Shown here one piece after another: positions 1-7,167 of a stretch of 12,636 nt of DNA. A program made the translations under genes and the position numbers. The DNA is taken from assembly GCA_005239945.1 (NCBI GenBank), contig SBAY01000255.1, forward strand, positions 1 to 12,636, given 5' to 3'. Position 1 is the first letter of the stretch. Every line of letters starts with the position of its first letter. A model generated the notes under the pieces. That model did not search any database, had not been told where the DNA came from, and saw only the letters and a program-made list of their open reading frames with translations. The stretch is from Nitrospira sp. (GTDB lineage: Bacteria; UBA9089; CG2-30-40-21; SBAY01).

Positions 1-24
1 GGTGGGTAAGGAGGTTTTCTTTGG

Positions 25-98
25 GAGCCGTGTGCGGGAAATCTGCACGCACGGTTCTGCGGAGGGGCGTGAGGGAGTAATCCCTCCGTCTACTCCAC
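25..98 (+). ncRNA. Group II intron 3' end (domains V and VI), partial
   Basis: Domain V is at 25-57: an outer stem GAGCCGTG/CACGGTTC, the AGC triad, a 2-nt bulge (CG) and a GAAA-containing loop, 33 nt in all. Domain VI follows at about 61-98. GGAG pairs with CTCC, GGG with TCT and CG with CG, and a distal GAGGGA/TCCCTC stem is capped by GTAA. A single unpaired A at 92 is the expected branch point, 7 nt from a 3' end in AC at 98. The folding is hand-made but matches the known group II layout. Only 24 nt upstream of domain V are in the window, so domains I-IV and any maturase gene lie outside or are missing. The intron ends 78 nt before the first gene of the + operon, so it would form part of that operon's 5' leader or interrupt it. 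Confidence 0.85.
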
Positions 99-176
99 AG
101 TTAATCCTTTAGGATTTCATAACTGGCAATGAAAGGCTAAACCTAATTTCATTAAATAGACTCAGGAGGGCAAAAT

Positions 177-584
177 ATGAATAAGAAACGCGTAGTTCTT
201 ACATTCCCAAAAGAGACCGTTGAACAACCAATTACTTACCATTTGATTAAGGACTACGATTTGATGGTCAATATCTTAAGTGCTAAGATTAATCCTGATG
301 AAGAAGGTAGATTGGTAATTGAAATAAGCGGGCAAAGGAAAGATTTAGATAAAGGAATAGATTACATTAAGGGATTAGGAGTAACTATTCAGCCCTTGGC
401 CCAGGATGTGAACTGGAATAAAGACAGATGTACACATTGCACTGCCTGCGTGCCACTTTGTCCATCGGCTGCATTAAGTCTTGACCGAGTGACAATGAAG
501 GTTTCATTCGATTCTGACCGTTGCATACTTTGTGGTTTGTGCCTTAAGGCATGTCCTTATCAAGCGGTGGAGATATTATTTTAG
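177..584 (+). CDS. NIL-domain 2[4Fe-4S] ferredoxin
   Basis: A small cytoplasmic electron carrier of 135 residues. Residues 3-75 form a NIL domain, the small ACT-like domain also found at the C-terminus of methionine ABC transporter ATPases. Residues 80-133 form a bacterial-type ferredoxin with two complete cluster motifs: C85-x2-C88-x2-C91-x3-C95-P and C116-x2-C119-x2-C122-x3-C126-P. NIL-ferredoxins of this layout are known in methanogens and anaerobic bacteria, where a relative (MA1822 type) works with a DUF39 protein in sulfide-based homocysteine synthesis. No DUF39 gene is in the window; the neighbours here are Thi4 and Fe-S assembly genes. I infer a role as electron donor or accessory factor for sulfur insertion. 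The start is well set by AGGAGGG at 164-170. It is the first gene of the + operon, downstream of an intron end. Confidence 0.9.
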   Translation: MNKKRVVLTFPKETVEQPITYHLIKDYDLMVNILSAKINPDEEGRLVIEISGQRKDLDKGIDYIKGLGVTIQPLAQDVNWNKDRCTHCTACVPLCPSAALSLDRVTMKVSFDSDRCILCGLCLKACPYQAVEILF

Positions 585-629
585 AATAAGTTCTATAGGT
601 CTTATATGTCCTATAAGTCCTATTATTCT
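585..629 (+). repeat. Tandem 9-nt repeat, five units, upstream of thi4
   Basis: The gap after the ferredoxin gene is built from 9-nt units around the consensus TATAnGTCC. The units are AATAAGTTC (585-593), TATAGGTCT (594-602), TATATGTCC (603-611), TATAAGTCC (612-620) and a degraded TATTATTCT (621-629). The array starts directly after the TAG stop and ends just before the thi4 ribosome binding site. A 12-nt piece of it, ATAAGTCCTATT (613-624), recurs inverted at 1461-1472 on the other side of thi4. It does not look like an operator for a known regulator. It may belong to a dispersed genomic repeat family; this cannot be tested from one window. Confidence 0.7.
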
Positions 630-652
630 TTAAAAAAAGGAGATTTGATAAA

Positions 653-1441
653 ATGCAGTTAGACGATGTAATTATTTCAAAGGCAATTGTTGAGAATTGG
701 AGTAAGGATTTAATTGAGTATCTTGAGGTAGATGTGGCTATTGTTGGTGGAGGGCCGGCAGGGTTGACTGCCGCCTATTATTTAGCTAAAAAAGGGGTTA
801 AGGTCGTCTTGTATGAACGCAAGTTGTCTATTGGTGGCGGCATGTGGGGCGGAGGGATGATGTATAATAAATGTGTTTTTCAAAATGACTCAAAACCAAT
901 TCTGGATGAGTTTAAAATAAGATATAAGGAATATCAACCGGGCTATTTTGTTACGGATTCAATAGAGACTGTTTCTACCCTTTGTTTGGAAACAATCCGT
1001 GCCGGGGCAAGAATATTTAACCTCATCTCCGTAGAAGATGTCATGATTCGTAAGGAAGAGGTAACAGGTCTTGTCCTTAACTGGAGTGCGGTTGACATTG
1101 CTCATTTACATGTTGACCCATTGACCATTCAAGCAAAATATGTGATAGATGCCACTGGACATGCGGCTGAGATAGCTAAAATAATTACCCGCAAAATTAG
1201 CAAAAAGCTTCTTACAGAAACAGGAGATTTATTAGGTGAAAAACCGATGTGGGCAGAGGTTGGCGAACGCACCATTGTGGAAAACACAAAGGAAATCTAT
1301 CCAGGGGTTTATGTAGCCGGTATGGCTTGTAATGCCGTCTTTGGTGGACCAAGAATGGGACCGATATTTGGTGGGATGCTACTTTCCGGCAAAAAGATAG
1401 CGGAAGTACTTTTAGCCAAACAAAAAGGTTCAAGTAATTAA
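653..1441 (+). CDS. thi4: Thi4-type thiazole synthase, sulfide-dependent (His) form
   Basis: Makes the thiazole moiety of thiamine (ADP-thiazole) from NAD, glycine and sulfur. The length, 262 residues, fits prokaryotic Thi4/ribulose-1,5-bisphosphate synthase family proteins. An N-terminal Rossmann dinucleotide motif VGGGPAGLTAAYYL is at residues 31-44. The family Gly-rich stretch GGGMWGGGMM is at 61-70, and the C-terminal GGPRMGPIFGGMLLSGKK at 231-248. In yeast THI4 the sulfur donor is Cys205 of the protein itself. Here the equivalent segment reads AHLHVDP, with His153 at the Cys position, as in the methanogen enzymes that use free sulfide and turn over repeatedly with Fe(II). I therefore call it the catalytic, sulfide-using type. 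The start is fixed by AAAGGAG at 636-642. It lies between a ferredoxin and Fe-S assembly genes. I see no TPP riboswitch, and no other thiamine gene is nearby. Confidence 0.92.
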   Translation: MQLDDVIISKAIVENWSKDLIEYLEVDVAIVGGGPAGLTAAYYLAKKGVKVVLYERKLSIGGGMWGGGMMYNKCVFQNDSKPILDEFKIRYKEYQPGYFVTDSIETVSTLCLETIRAGARIFNLISVEDVMIRKEEVTGLVLNWSAVDIAHLHVDPLTIQAKYVIDATGHAAEIAKIITRKISKKLLTETGDLLGEKPMWAEVGERTIVENTKEIYPGVYVAGMACNAVFGGPRMGPIFGGMLLSGKKIAEVLLAKQKGSSN

Positions 1442-1460
1442 TCAGTTATTGGTGGAGAAG

Positions 1461-1472
1461 AATAGGACTTAT
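1461..1472 (-). repeat. Inverted copy of the 12-nt repeat ATAAGTCCTATT
   Basis: AATAGGACTTAT is the exact reverse complement of 613-624. The two copies flank thi4 in opposite orientation, within the 68-nt and 78-nt intergenic gaps. Pairing across about 840 nt of transcript is possible but unlikely to be the function. A dispersed short repeat is the simpler reading. Confidence 0.5.
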
Positions 1473-1519
1473 TTACCCTAAATGACTTATTCTATAATCC
1501 TGATGGAGGATGTTACCTA

Positions 1520-2314
1520 ATGAGTTTATTAGAGATAAAGAATCTATCTGTAGAGATTGAAGGGAAAAAGGTGTTGAATGGAATCAACCTGAAGATTGAA
1601 AAAGGAGAAGTCCATATCCTGATGGGACCAAATGGGTCTGGGAAAAGTAGTTTGATAATGACCATCCTGGGTTATCCGGGTTATAAGGTTTGTGCGGGAA
1701 AGATAACATTTGACGGTATAGAATTAAATTCTATGCCTATTAATGAGCGGGCAAAATTGGGTATATCCATTGCCTTTCAGACACCACCGGAGATACGGGG
1801 AGTAAAACTACGGGATATTATCAGAATATCAGGCGGTAAATCCCTATGGAATCCACAAATAGAACCAGAAGAGGAATTTGCCACACCATTACTGAAAAAG
1901 GTAGGATTAGAGCCTGCACAATTCCGTGACCGTGATATTAATGTAGGATTCTCAGGTGGGGAACGAAAACGTTCTGAACTTGCCCAGATTTTTGCCTCAA
2001 ATCCAAAGATAATGATTCTGGATGAACCGGATTCAGGTGTGGACATCGATTCGCTGAAAACTATTGGTATTGACCTGGGTGAGTATATAAAAAGGCATAA
2101 TTGTGCCTGTCTCATCGTTACCCATTATCGCCACATCCTGCCTTATCTAAATCCGACTCAGGCTCATGTAATGTGTGGTGGCAAGGTTAGTAAAAGTGGC
2201 AGTCCAATGGAAATATTTACAAGAATAGAAGAAAAGGGCTATTGCGAATATTTAGGGTTATGTCCACCGGGAATAAAGGAAGAAATAGAAAGGGAGTTAG
2301 TAATTAAGAATTAA
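1520..2314 (+). CDS. sufC: SmsC/SufC Fe-S assembly ATPase
   Basis: Cytoplasmic ABC-type ATPase without membrane segments that drives Fe-S cluster assembly on SufB-type scaffolds. In its 264 residues I see Walker A GPNGSGKS (36-43), Q-loop Gln87, ABC signature FSGGERKR (144-151), Walker B with the SufC-typical IMILDEPDSGVD (164-175), and H-loop His202 in THYRHIL. FSGGERKR and DEPDSGVD separate SufC from transporter ATPases. The C-terminal tail after residue 240 (YLGLCPPGIKEEIE) is longer than in proteobacterial SufC and resembles archaeal/anaerobe forms. GGAGG at 1505-1509 sets the start. The last codons and the TAA stop lie inside a heptamer palindrome, so the repeat appears to have supplied the gene end. 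The sufB-like partner follows 87 nt downstream. No sufS, sufU, sufE or sufD is in the window. Confidence 0.95.
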   Translation: MSLLEIKNLSVEIEGKKVLNGINLKIEKGEVHILMGPNGSGKSSLIMTILGYPGYKVCAGKITFDGIELNSMPINERAKLGISIAFQTPPEIRGVKLRDIIRISGGKSLWNPQIEPEEEFATPLLKKVGLEPAQFRDRDINVGFSGGERKRSELAQIFASNPKIMILDEPDSGVDIDSLKTIGIDLGEYIKRHNCACLIVTHYRHILPYLNPTQAHVMCGGKVSKSGSPMEIFTRIEEKGYCEYLGLCPPGIKEEIERELVIKN

Positions 2315-2387
2315 GAATTAAAAATTAAAAATTGAGGAATTTTAATTCCTAATTTTTAATTTTTAATTTTTAATTCTTAATTCTTAA
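2304..2387. repeat. Heptamer-built long palindrome between sufC and sufB
   Basis: The left arm 2304-2333 and right arm 2358-2387 are perfect 30-nt reverse complements. An inner pair AGGAATT (2335-2341)/AATTCCT (2344-2350) forms the hairpin tip. The arms are tandem heptamers: TTAAGAA twice then TTAAAAA twice on the left, and AATTTTT three times then AATTCTT twice on the right. The right arm thus has one extra heptamer, which would bulge. The element overlaps the sufC stop codon (2312-2314) and ends 14 nt before the sufB start. It lacks a GC-rich stem and T tract, so it is not a standard terminator. It could still form an RNA hairpin that tunes sufB expression or protects mRNA ends, or be a non-autonomous mobile repeat. 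Confidence 0.85.
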
Positions 2388-2401
2388 AAGGGGCTGAATC
2401 G

Positions 2402-3640
2402 ATGAATTGGAAGGAAGAATTGAATAAGAAGGCGGCAGATGTTCAGGACAAACCTGCCCTACTTGGACCAGATGTGGATATGAAGCAATTCAAAGGGCAA
2501 TCCTTACCAGGACAAACCTTAACAGGGCAAGATTTTCAACTTCCACAAGATGTAGCGGCTTGGGTTAAAACCGTTGGGATAAACCCGGATGAGGATAGTC
2601 GCAGTGGGACATTCTTTCAACAAGACCATTCGGTTATCTTTGCCTGCCGAAAAAAAGAAATAGAAGGGGTAGAGGTAATGGGGACGCCGCAGGCTATTAA
2701 GCAATACGATTGGCTCAAAAATTACTACTGGAAGGCAGTAGCCGTTGATACGGATAAATACACTTCAGAGGCAGAAACCCATCAGCATCCAGGAGGCTAC
2801 TTTATTCGCACAAAACCAGGTGCCAGATTGACCCTACCTGTGCAGGCCTGTCTATTTATCGGCACTCAAGGATTGTTACAAGCCGTGCATAATATAATTA
2901 TTGCTGAAAAGAACTCAGAGCTTCATATTATCACTGGCTGTACCACCCATCCACAGGTAAAAAAGGGTATGCATATTGGTATCTCAGAATTTTATATCAA
3001 AAAAGGGGCAACTGTTACCTTTACGATGATTCATGGTTGGGCAGAGGATGTCGAAGTTCGACCAAGAACCGGGATTATTATTGAAGAAGGTGGAACATTC
3101 ATCAGTAATTATATCTGCTTCAAGCCAGTCAAAAGCCTGCAGATGTATCCAACCAGTTATTTAGTTGGCGAAAATAGCCGTGTTCGGTATCATACCTTAA
3201 TTTATGGTCTGGGTAATTCTTTGTTGGATGTTGGTTCAAGGGCAGTGCTTTCAGCAAAAGGTGCACGGGCTGAAATGACCAGCAGGATTATTGGCCAGGA
3301 TTCTGCACGGATAATTGCCCGGGGGCACCTGGTAGGAGAATTTCCAGAAACTAAGGCACATCTTGATTGCCGCGGATTACTTTTAAGTAGTGCGGCTCAA
3401 ATCCATTCTGTCCCTGAGCTTGAGGCAAAAACACAAGGCTGTGATTTATCCCATGAGGCAGCTGTAGGCAAGATAGAAGAGGCTCAATTGTGTTACCTGA
3501 TGAGCCGGGGATTAAATGAGGATGAGGCTACGGCATTGATTGTCAGGGGATTTTTAGACCCTGAGGTACCCGGATTACCGGAACATCTGAAACAGGAAGT
3601 AAGAAAGACCATAGAATTGACTTCGGAGAAGGTAATGTAG
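2402..3640 (+). CDS. sufB: SmsB/SufB-type Fe-S cluster scaffold
   Basis: Scaffold partner of the SufC ATPase; 412 residues with the SufB/SufD beta-helix core from about residue 120 to 345. The segment HLDCRGLLLS places Cys323 where E. coli SufB has Cys405, the residue essential for cluster build-up. The C-terminal helical SufC-binding block is present as SHEAAVGKIEEAQLCYLMSRGL (His351, Glu352). The protein is shorter than proteobacterial SufB, and only one SufB/D paralogue follows sufC. The gene order sufC-sufB matches the minimal SMS (SmsCB) systems known in archaea and anaerobic bacteria. A SufD name is less likely because the cluster-binding Cys is kept. A purine-rich AAAAGGGG at 2386-2393 precedes the ATG by 8 nt. 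I infer that it forms an SmsB-SmsC complex using sulfide or another donor encoded elsewhere. Confidence 0.9.
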   Translation: MNWKEELNKKAADVQDKPALLGPDVDMKQFKGQSLPGQTLTGQDFQLPQDVAAWVKTVGINPDEDSRSGTFFQQDHSVIFACRKKEIEGVEVMGTPQAIKQYDWLKNYYWKAVAVDTDKYTSEAETHQHPGGYFIRTKPGARLTLPVQACLFIGTQGLLQAVHNIIIAEKNSELHIITGCTTHPQVKKGMHIGISEFYIKKGATVTFTMIHGWAEDVEVRPRTGIIIEEGGTFISNYICFKPVKSLQMYPTSYLVGENSRVRYHTLIYGLGNSLLDVGSRAVLSAKGARAEMTSRIIGQDSARIIARGHLVGEFPETKAHLDCRGLLLSSAAQIHSVPELEAKTQGCDLSHEAAVGKIEEAQLCYLMSRGLNEDEATALIVRGFLDPEVPGLPEHLKQEVRKTIELTSEKVM

Positions 3641-3754
3641 AATCCTCATAAATCCCTCATCTTTAACATGGTATTTTTCGATATAATTGTTTTGACTCTC
3701 ATTGTTAATATTTATTCATCCTCTTCTTTTATAATAATGATTAATTTGATATTC

Positions 3755-4462
3755 TTACCGGGGCAAAAATTTTAATTGCCAGACCCTAAACAATGCCTCA
3801 AATATTATTTTTTTTGACATCTTTGACTGCCCAAGCCGTCTTTCTTCAAAGACAATAGGAACCTCACATAATTTATATCCTTTTCTCTGAGCCCGGTATT
3901 TCATTTCTATCAAGAAGGAATAACCATCGGATAATATGTTTTCAATTCCTATCTTTTCTAATACCTCTCGCCTATATCCTGCAAATCCAGAGGTGCAATC
4001 ATTCACCTTCAATCCGGTAACCATTTTGGCGTAAAGATTGGCTAATCTGGATAAAATCAACCTTTTGATTGGCCAGTTAACCACACTTACCGTTCCAAAC
4101 ATATATCGAGAACCAACGACAACATCGTAATCCTTTAATTTTGAAATTAATCCTGGTAAGTAGCGTGGATGATGAGAGAAATCCGCATCCATACTGATTA
4201 TGTAATCCGTATCCATAGTCAGGGCTAATTGAAATCCCTCAATATAGGCAGAGGCAAAACCCAATTTTCCGGCTCGATGAATAACAAAAACCCTATCTTG
4301 AAATTTTACCTTTAATTTATCTACTACCTCTCCTGTACCATCCGGGGAATTATCATCTACAATCAATACATTAATCTTCTCATCTAAGTTTATTATCTGC
4401 AAAATGAGATTTCCAATATTTTCCTTTTCATTATAAGTTGGGATAACTATTAGTGATTTCAT
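3755..4462 (-). CDS. DPM1-like polyprenyl-phosphate mannose synthase (GT2)
   Basis: Transfers a hexose, typically mannose from GDP-mannose, to a polyprenyl phosphate at the cytoplasmic face of the membrane. It has 235 residues and a single GT-A domain with no C-terminal membrane segments, as in short soluble DPM1 forms. Visible motifs are IPTYNEKENI (7-16), VDDNSPDGT (35-43), the metal-binding MDADFSH (91-97), TSGFAGYR (157-164) and the acceptor-loop motif FEERRLGQSKMS (205-216), which is highly characteristic of DPM1. The ATG overlaps the TGA of the upstream GT39-like gene (ATGA at 4462-4459). It has only a weak ribosome binding site, so translation is probably coupled. It is the last gene of the - operon. 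Its product could be the lipid-linked donor used by the adjacent GT39-like membrane protein. Sugar specificity cannot be read from sequence. Confidence 0.9.
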   Translation of the reverse strand: MKSLIVIPTYNEKENIGNLILQIINLDEKINVLIVDDNSPDGTGEVVDKLKVKFQDRVFVIHRAGKLGFASAYIEGFQLALTMDTDYIISMDADFSHHPRYLPGLISKLKDYDVVVGSRYMFGTVSVVNWPIKRLILSRLANLYAKMVTGLKVNDCTSGFAGYRREVLEKIGIENILSDGYSFLIEMKYRAQRKGYKLCEVPIVFEERRLGQSKMSKKIIFEALFRVWQLKFLPR

Positions 4463-6210
4463 CTATTTATCTTATATATCCTATTCCCCTGTATCTCCTT
4501 TAAAAGTTTATATCTCTTCTCAACTTCGCTAATATTAATATCCCTGATTCTCAAATCTACTTTCCCAATGATAAGGTAATGGACATCCCAATTTCCAAGG
4601 CAATTTAATATAGTAGCCATATCTTCATTAGGAGGGATAAATCCACCTCTGCCTGTCCAATAACTAATTGCATTGGCATTACAATTCATAATCTTTTCAT
4701 CCGCAGGAACATTATTCTTAATCCATGAATATAACTCATTATCAGGAATTTCCTTTTGTCTACTTCTATCATAAATAAGACTAACACACTGCAAAATTAG
4801 AATAATTCCGATTAGACAAATAAAGATACGGTTATTTTTAACTATATTTATCACCCATATCCCTAATAATACACATAATGATAAGATCTGTGATGGTATA
4901 AATCCACCTCTATATCCTATTAAAAAGAGGCTTATTATCATTCCCAAGTAAAATAAGAAAGGAATCATCTCTGTTGGCCTTCTAATTAAAAAGTAAATTA
5001 TTACGAACAATAAGGGATAAGTAAAGAATCCGGCAAGTGCCCAATTTATTTTTACCGGCTCCCACAGGGCTTTAATATCCCATGTTGAAAATGTAATCGA
5101 ATATGGTCTCGGGAAAAAGGTAAGAAAAATATTACCTATTTTTGTTTGAATAAAATTTACAGGGTTTAAAATAAAATTAAGGTATTTAGTCAGCGTTGGT
5201 GGAGATAAAGTATCAAAATCGGGAGGCACTGCACAAAGTGGAGCATATCTACCAGCTGCATAGAATGGATCACCAAATACTGTATAGTTTCTTATAAGCC
5301 ATGGTGATATAAGTAATATAAAAATAACTATTGGATAAAAATATTTAACTTTTATTTGAATATTCCTATTTTTTATTGCAGAAAATAGTATCTTCCTATT
5401 TTTTATTAATTCAAATAAGATTAAAGAGAAAAATAGAATTGAAGAAGTTAGATGAGTTAGATAACTCATTGCGGCTAAAATGGCTACATAATTCCAATCC
5501 CTTTTTAAATAAAGATACAAAACACTTAGAAAAAAATAAGTGGTTGCAGGATAAACATATACCTCAAAGGTTAATGATAAGAAATATGAACTTATAGTTA
5601 CCAGCAGTATAGTTGAATAAATAGCACATTTCTCATCATATAATCTTTTAGCAATGAGATAAATCGGAAGGACCATAGAGGTAGTAAATAATACCACCAT
5701 TAATTTTGCTATTTCAAAAGATGGTCCAAAGATAGAAAATACAATGCCTAAGGTTAAATTAAACAAGGGCGGTCTATATTGAGTATAAAATGCCTTATCA
5801 ACCCCTTGCCAATACCCCTCTGTAAAAGGGAGGGTTGCCCATGAATCAGTCAGAAAGCTTTTTGCAAAAAGAAAATGCCAGTATGAATCCCCAATCATAG
5901 GAAATTTCGACACCCCACATAAGATTGCCTTCGTAATTAAGGTTATTCCAAAAATAAGTAGTAATTTCCATGGGATATTAAAGGTTGGTCTTCTAAAAAA
6001 TAGGGTTAGAAATGATAAAGGAAAGATAACCAATACCCAGATAATGGGTACCTTAAAAAGATGTAAGATAACAGCTAATCCTGCATACATTAGTATAGAA
6101 AAGGCAAAAGATAGCCCAAACTTCTCCTCATCTTGAAATCTCTTCCCTAAAACTAAATAGCCTGGCAAGAAAAATAGAATTAAAAGAATAACTATTTGTA
6201 GAATAACCAT
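4459..6210 (-). CDS. GT39/ArnT-like integral membrane glycosyltransferase
   Basis: A 583-residue polytopic membrane protein: hydrophobic segments fill most of residues 1-480, followed by a soluble tail of roughly 100 residues. It resembles the PMT/ArnT clan, which takes a sugar from a polyprenyl-phosphate donor on the outer side of the membrane. Asp108 in the first large external loop (MIGDSYWHFLFAKSFL) sits where these enzymes carry their catalytic/metal-site acidic residue. YRPPLFN at about 145-151 matches the RPPL motif after the second loop. Flanking genes on both sides encode polyprenyl-phosphate sugar synthases, the expected donors. AAGGAGGG at 6225-6218 sets the ATG start. It starts 15 nt after its upstream neighbour and overlaps its downstream neighbour by 4 nt. 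Acceptor (lipid, glycan or protein) is unknown, and membership in a named GT family should be treated as probable. Confidence 0.8.
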   Translation of the reverse strand: MVILQIVILLILFFLPGYLVLGKRFQDEEKFGLSFAFSILMYAGLAVILHLFKVPIIWVLVIFPLSFLTLFFRRPTFNIPWKLLLIFGITLITKAILCGVSKFPMIGDSYWHFLFAKSFLTDSWATLPFTEGYWQGVDKAFYTQYRPPLFNLTLGIVFSIFGPSFEIAKLMVVLFTTSMVLPIYLIAKRLYDEKCAIYSTILLVTISSYFLSLTFEVYVYPATTYFFLSVLYLYLKRDWNYVAILAAMSYLTHLTSSILFFSLILFELIKNRKILFSAIKNRNIQIKVKYFYPIVIFILLISPWLIRNYTVFGDPFYAAGRYAPLCAVPPDFDTLSPPTLTKYLNFILNPVNFIQTKIGNIFLTFFPRPYSITFSTWDIKALWEPVKINWALAGFFTYPLLFVIIYFLIRRPTEMIPFLFYLGMIISLFLIGYRGGFIPSQILSLCVLLGIWVINIVKNNRIFICLIGIILILQCVSLIYDRSRQKEIPDNELYSWIKNNVPADEKIMNCNANAISYWTGRGGFIPPNEDMATILNCLGNWDVHYLIIGKVDLRIRDINISEVEKRYKLLKEIQGNRIYKINR

Positions 6211-6225
6211 TAATTTTCCCTCCTT

Positions 6226-7155
6226 CTAAAATCCTACCTTACTTTCTATAATGTAAGGTGGTCTGTTTTTTATATCCTGATACATTCTGGCTAGATACAT
6301 CCCCTGAACACCTATGGTGAACAAAATAATTCCTCCCAAAAAAAGTATGGTTACCATTAGAGCAGGCCAACCAGGTAAATGCATTCCCATAAGTTTTGTA
6401 ACAATAATTATAAACAGATAAATAAAACTTCCCAGCGAGACAATAAATCCTATAATCAGGGCAAAATACAATGGTAATTCAGAAAAAGAAGTTATTCCTC
6501 GAATAAATTCCTTTACAGGATTGATGCTTCTGAGTAACGAATAATGCGTTTCGCCTGCGAATCTCGATTCACGCTCATAAAACACCTGAACCTGTTTAAA
6601 CCCAATCCACCGTACTATCCCTCTCATAAAAGGCTCATATTCATTAAGTTTAATGAGTTCATTAACCGCTCGCCGGGACAACAACTTAAAGTCCCCTGTA
6701 TTTTGCGGTATGTCAATATTGGACACAAAATTGATTATTTTATATGCCTGTTTTGTCAGCCACATTTTAAAAGGATTTTCCCCTTTCCTTTTGGTTCTGG
6801 TAGTATGTACTACATCAGCACCTTCCTTCCACTTTTCTAAAAGTAGAGGTATAAGCTCCGGAGGGTCCTGTAAATCTGCATCCATATAAATAACCGCATC
6901 CCCTTTTGCAAGTCTTAATCCCGCCATAACACAAGGAGTGTTACCAAACCTTCTGGACATATTGATAATTTTTATCCTTTCATCCTGTTCCCGATATTTC
7001 ATAAGTAATTCAAGGGACCCATCAGTAGATGCATCATTTACAAATATCAATTCATATCCCAGATCTAAAGGGTTAAGGGTGTTACGCACCCTTTTGAGCA
7101 ACTCGGGAAAAACCTCTTCCTCATTTCGAAAAGAAAAAACGATTGATAACAACAT
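6226..7155 (-). CDS. GtrB/ArnC-like polyprenyl-phosphate glycosyltransferase (GT2, membrane)
   Basis: GT-A domain followed by two transmembrane helices, the layout of GtrB, ArnC and related polyprenyl-P sugar transferases. From the ATG at 7155 it has 309 residues. SIVFSFRNEEE is near the N-terminus, FVNDASTDGS at about 38-47 and the metal-binding MDADLQDPPEL at 91-101. SRRFGNTPCVMAG is at about 67-79, QNTGDFKLLSRR near 151-162 and RFAGETHYS near 198-206. Membrane segments are near 229-253 and 264-288, with a short positively charged C-terminus. An in-frame GTG at 7167 lies directly against the stop of the upstream gene. The ATG at 7155 is preferred because GAGGTG (7165-7160) lies 4 nt before it. 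It loads a sugar onto polyprenyl phosphate, plausibly the sugar made by the upstream genes; the exact donor is not decidable. Confidence 0.9.
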   Translation of the reverse strand: MLLSIVFSFRNEEEVFPELLKRVRNTLNPLDLGYELIFVNDASTDGSLELLMKYREQDERIKIINMSRRFGNTPCVMAGLRLAKGDAVIYMDADLQDPPELIPLLLEKWKEGADVVHTTRTKRKGENPFKMWLTKQAYKIINFVSNIDIPQNTGDFKLLSRRAVNELIKLNEYEPFMRGIVRWIGFKQVQVFYERESRFAGETHYSLLRSINPVKEFIRGITSFSELPLYFALIIGFIVSLGSFIYLFIIIVTKLMGMHLPGWPALMVTILFLGGIILFTIGVQGMYLARMYQDIKNRPPYIIESKVGF

Positions 7156-7159
7156 GGCA

Positions 7160-7165
7160 CACCTC
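7160..7165 (-). promoter_or_regulatory. Ribosome binding site deciding the ATG start at 7155
   Basis: GAGGTG on the - strand ends 4 nt before ATG 7155-7153. The alternative GTG at 7167 overlaps this site and has no Shine-Dalgarno of its own, so the shorter protein is preferred. Confidence 0.7.
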
Positions 7166-7167
7166 AC

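Noticed and set aside
61..98. The hairpin GAGGGA-GTAA-TCCCTC as a rho-independent terminator
   Set aside because: No T tract follows, and the hairpin fits domain VI directly after domain V.
103..116. Small inverted repeat AATCC-TTTA-GGATT upstream of the first gene
   Set aside because: Only 5 bp and AT-rich; no support for an operator or terminator.
585..629. CRISPR array
   Set aside because: The units are 9 nt and contiguous with no spacers.
585..652. TPP riboswitch before thi4
   Set aside because: No conserved thi-box elements; the gap is short and filled by the 9-nt repeats and the ribosome binding site.
1777..2115. A 112-codon - strand frame inside sufC
   Set aside because: Antisense shadow of the conserved ABC ATPase gene with no recognisable domain.
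2402..3640. Naming the second suf gene sufD
   Set aside because: It keeps the SufB-type cluster Cys and is the only SufB/D paralogue beside sufC.
3641..3754. Bidirectional terminator between the convergent operons
   Set aside because: Inspected by eye; AT-rich with no convincing GC stem plus T tract.
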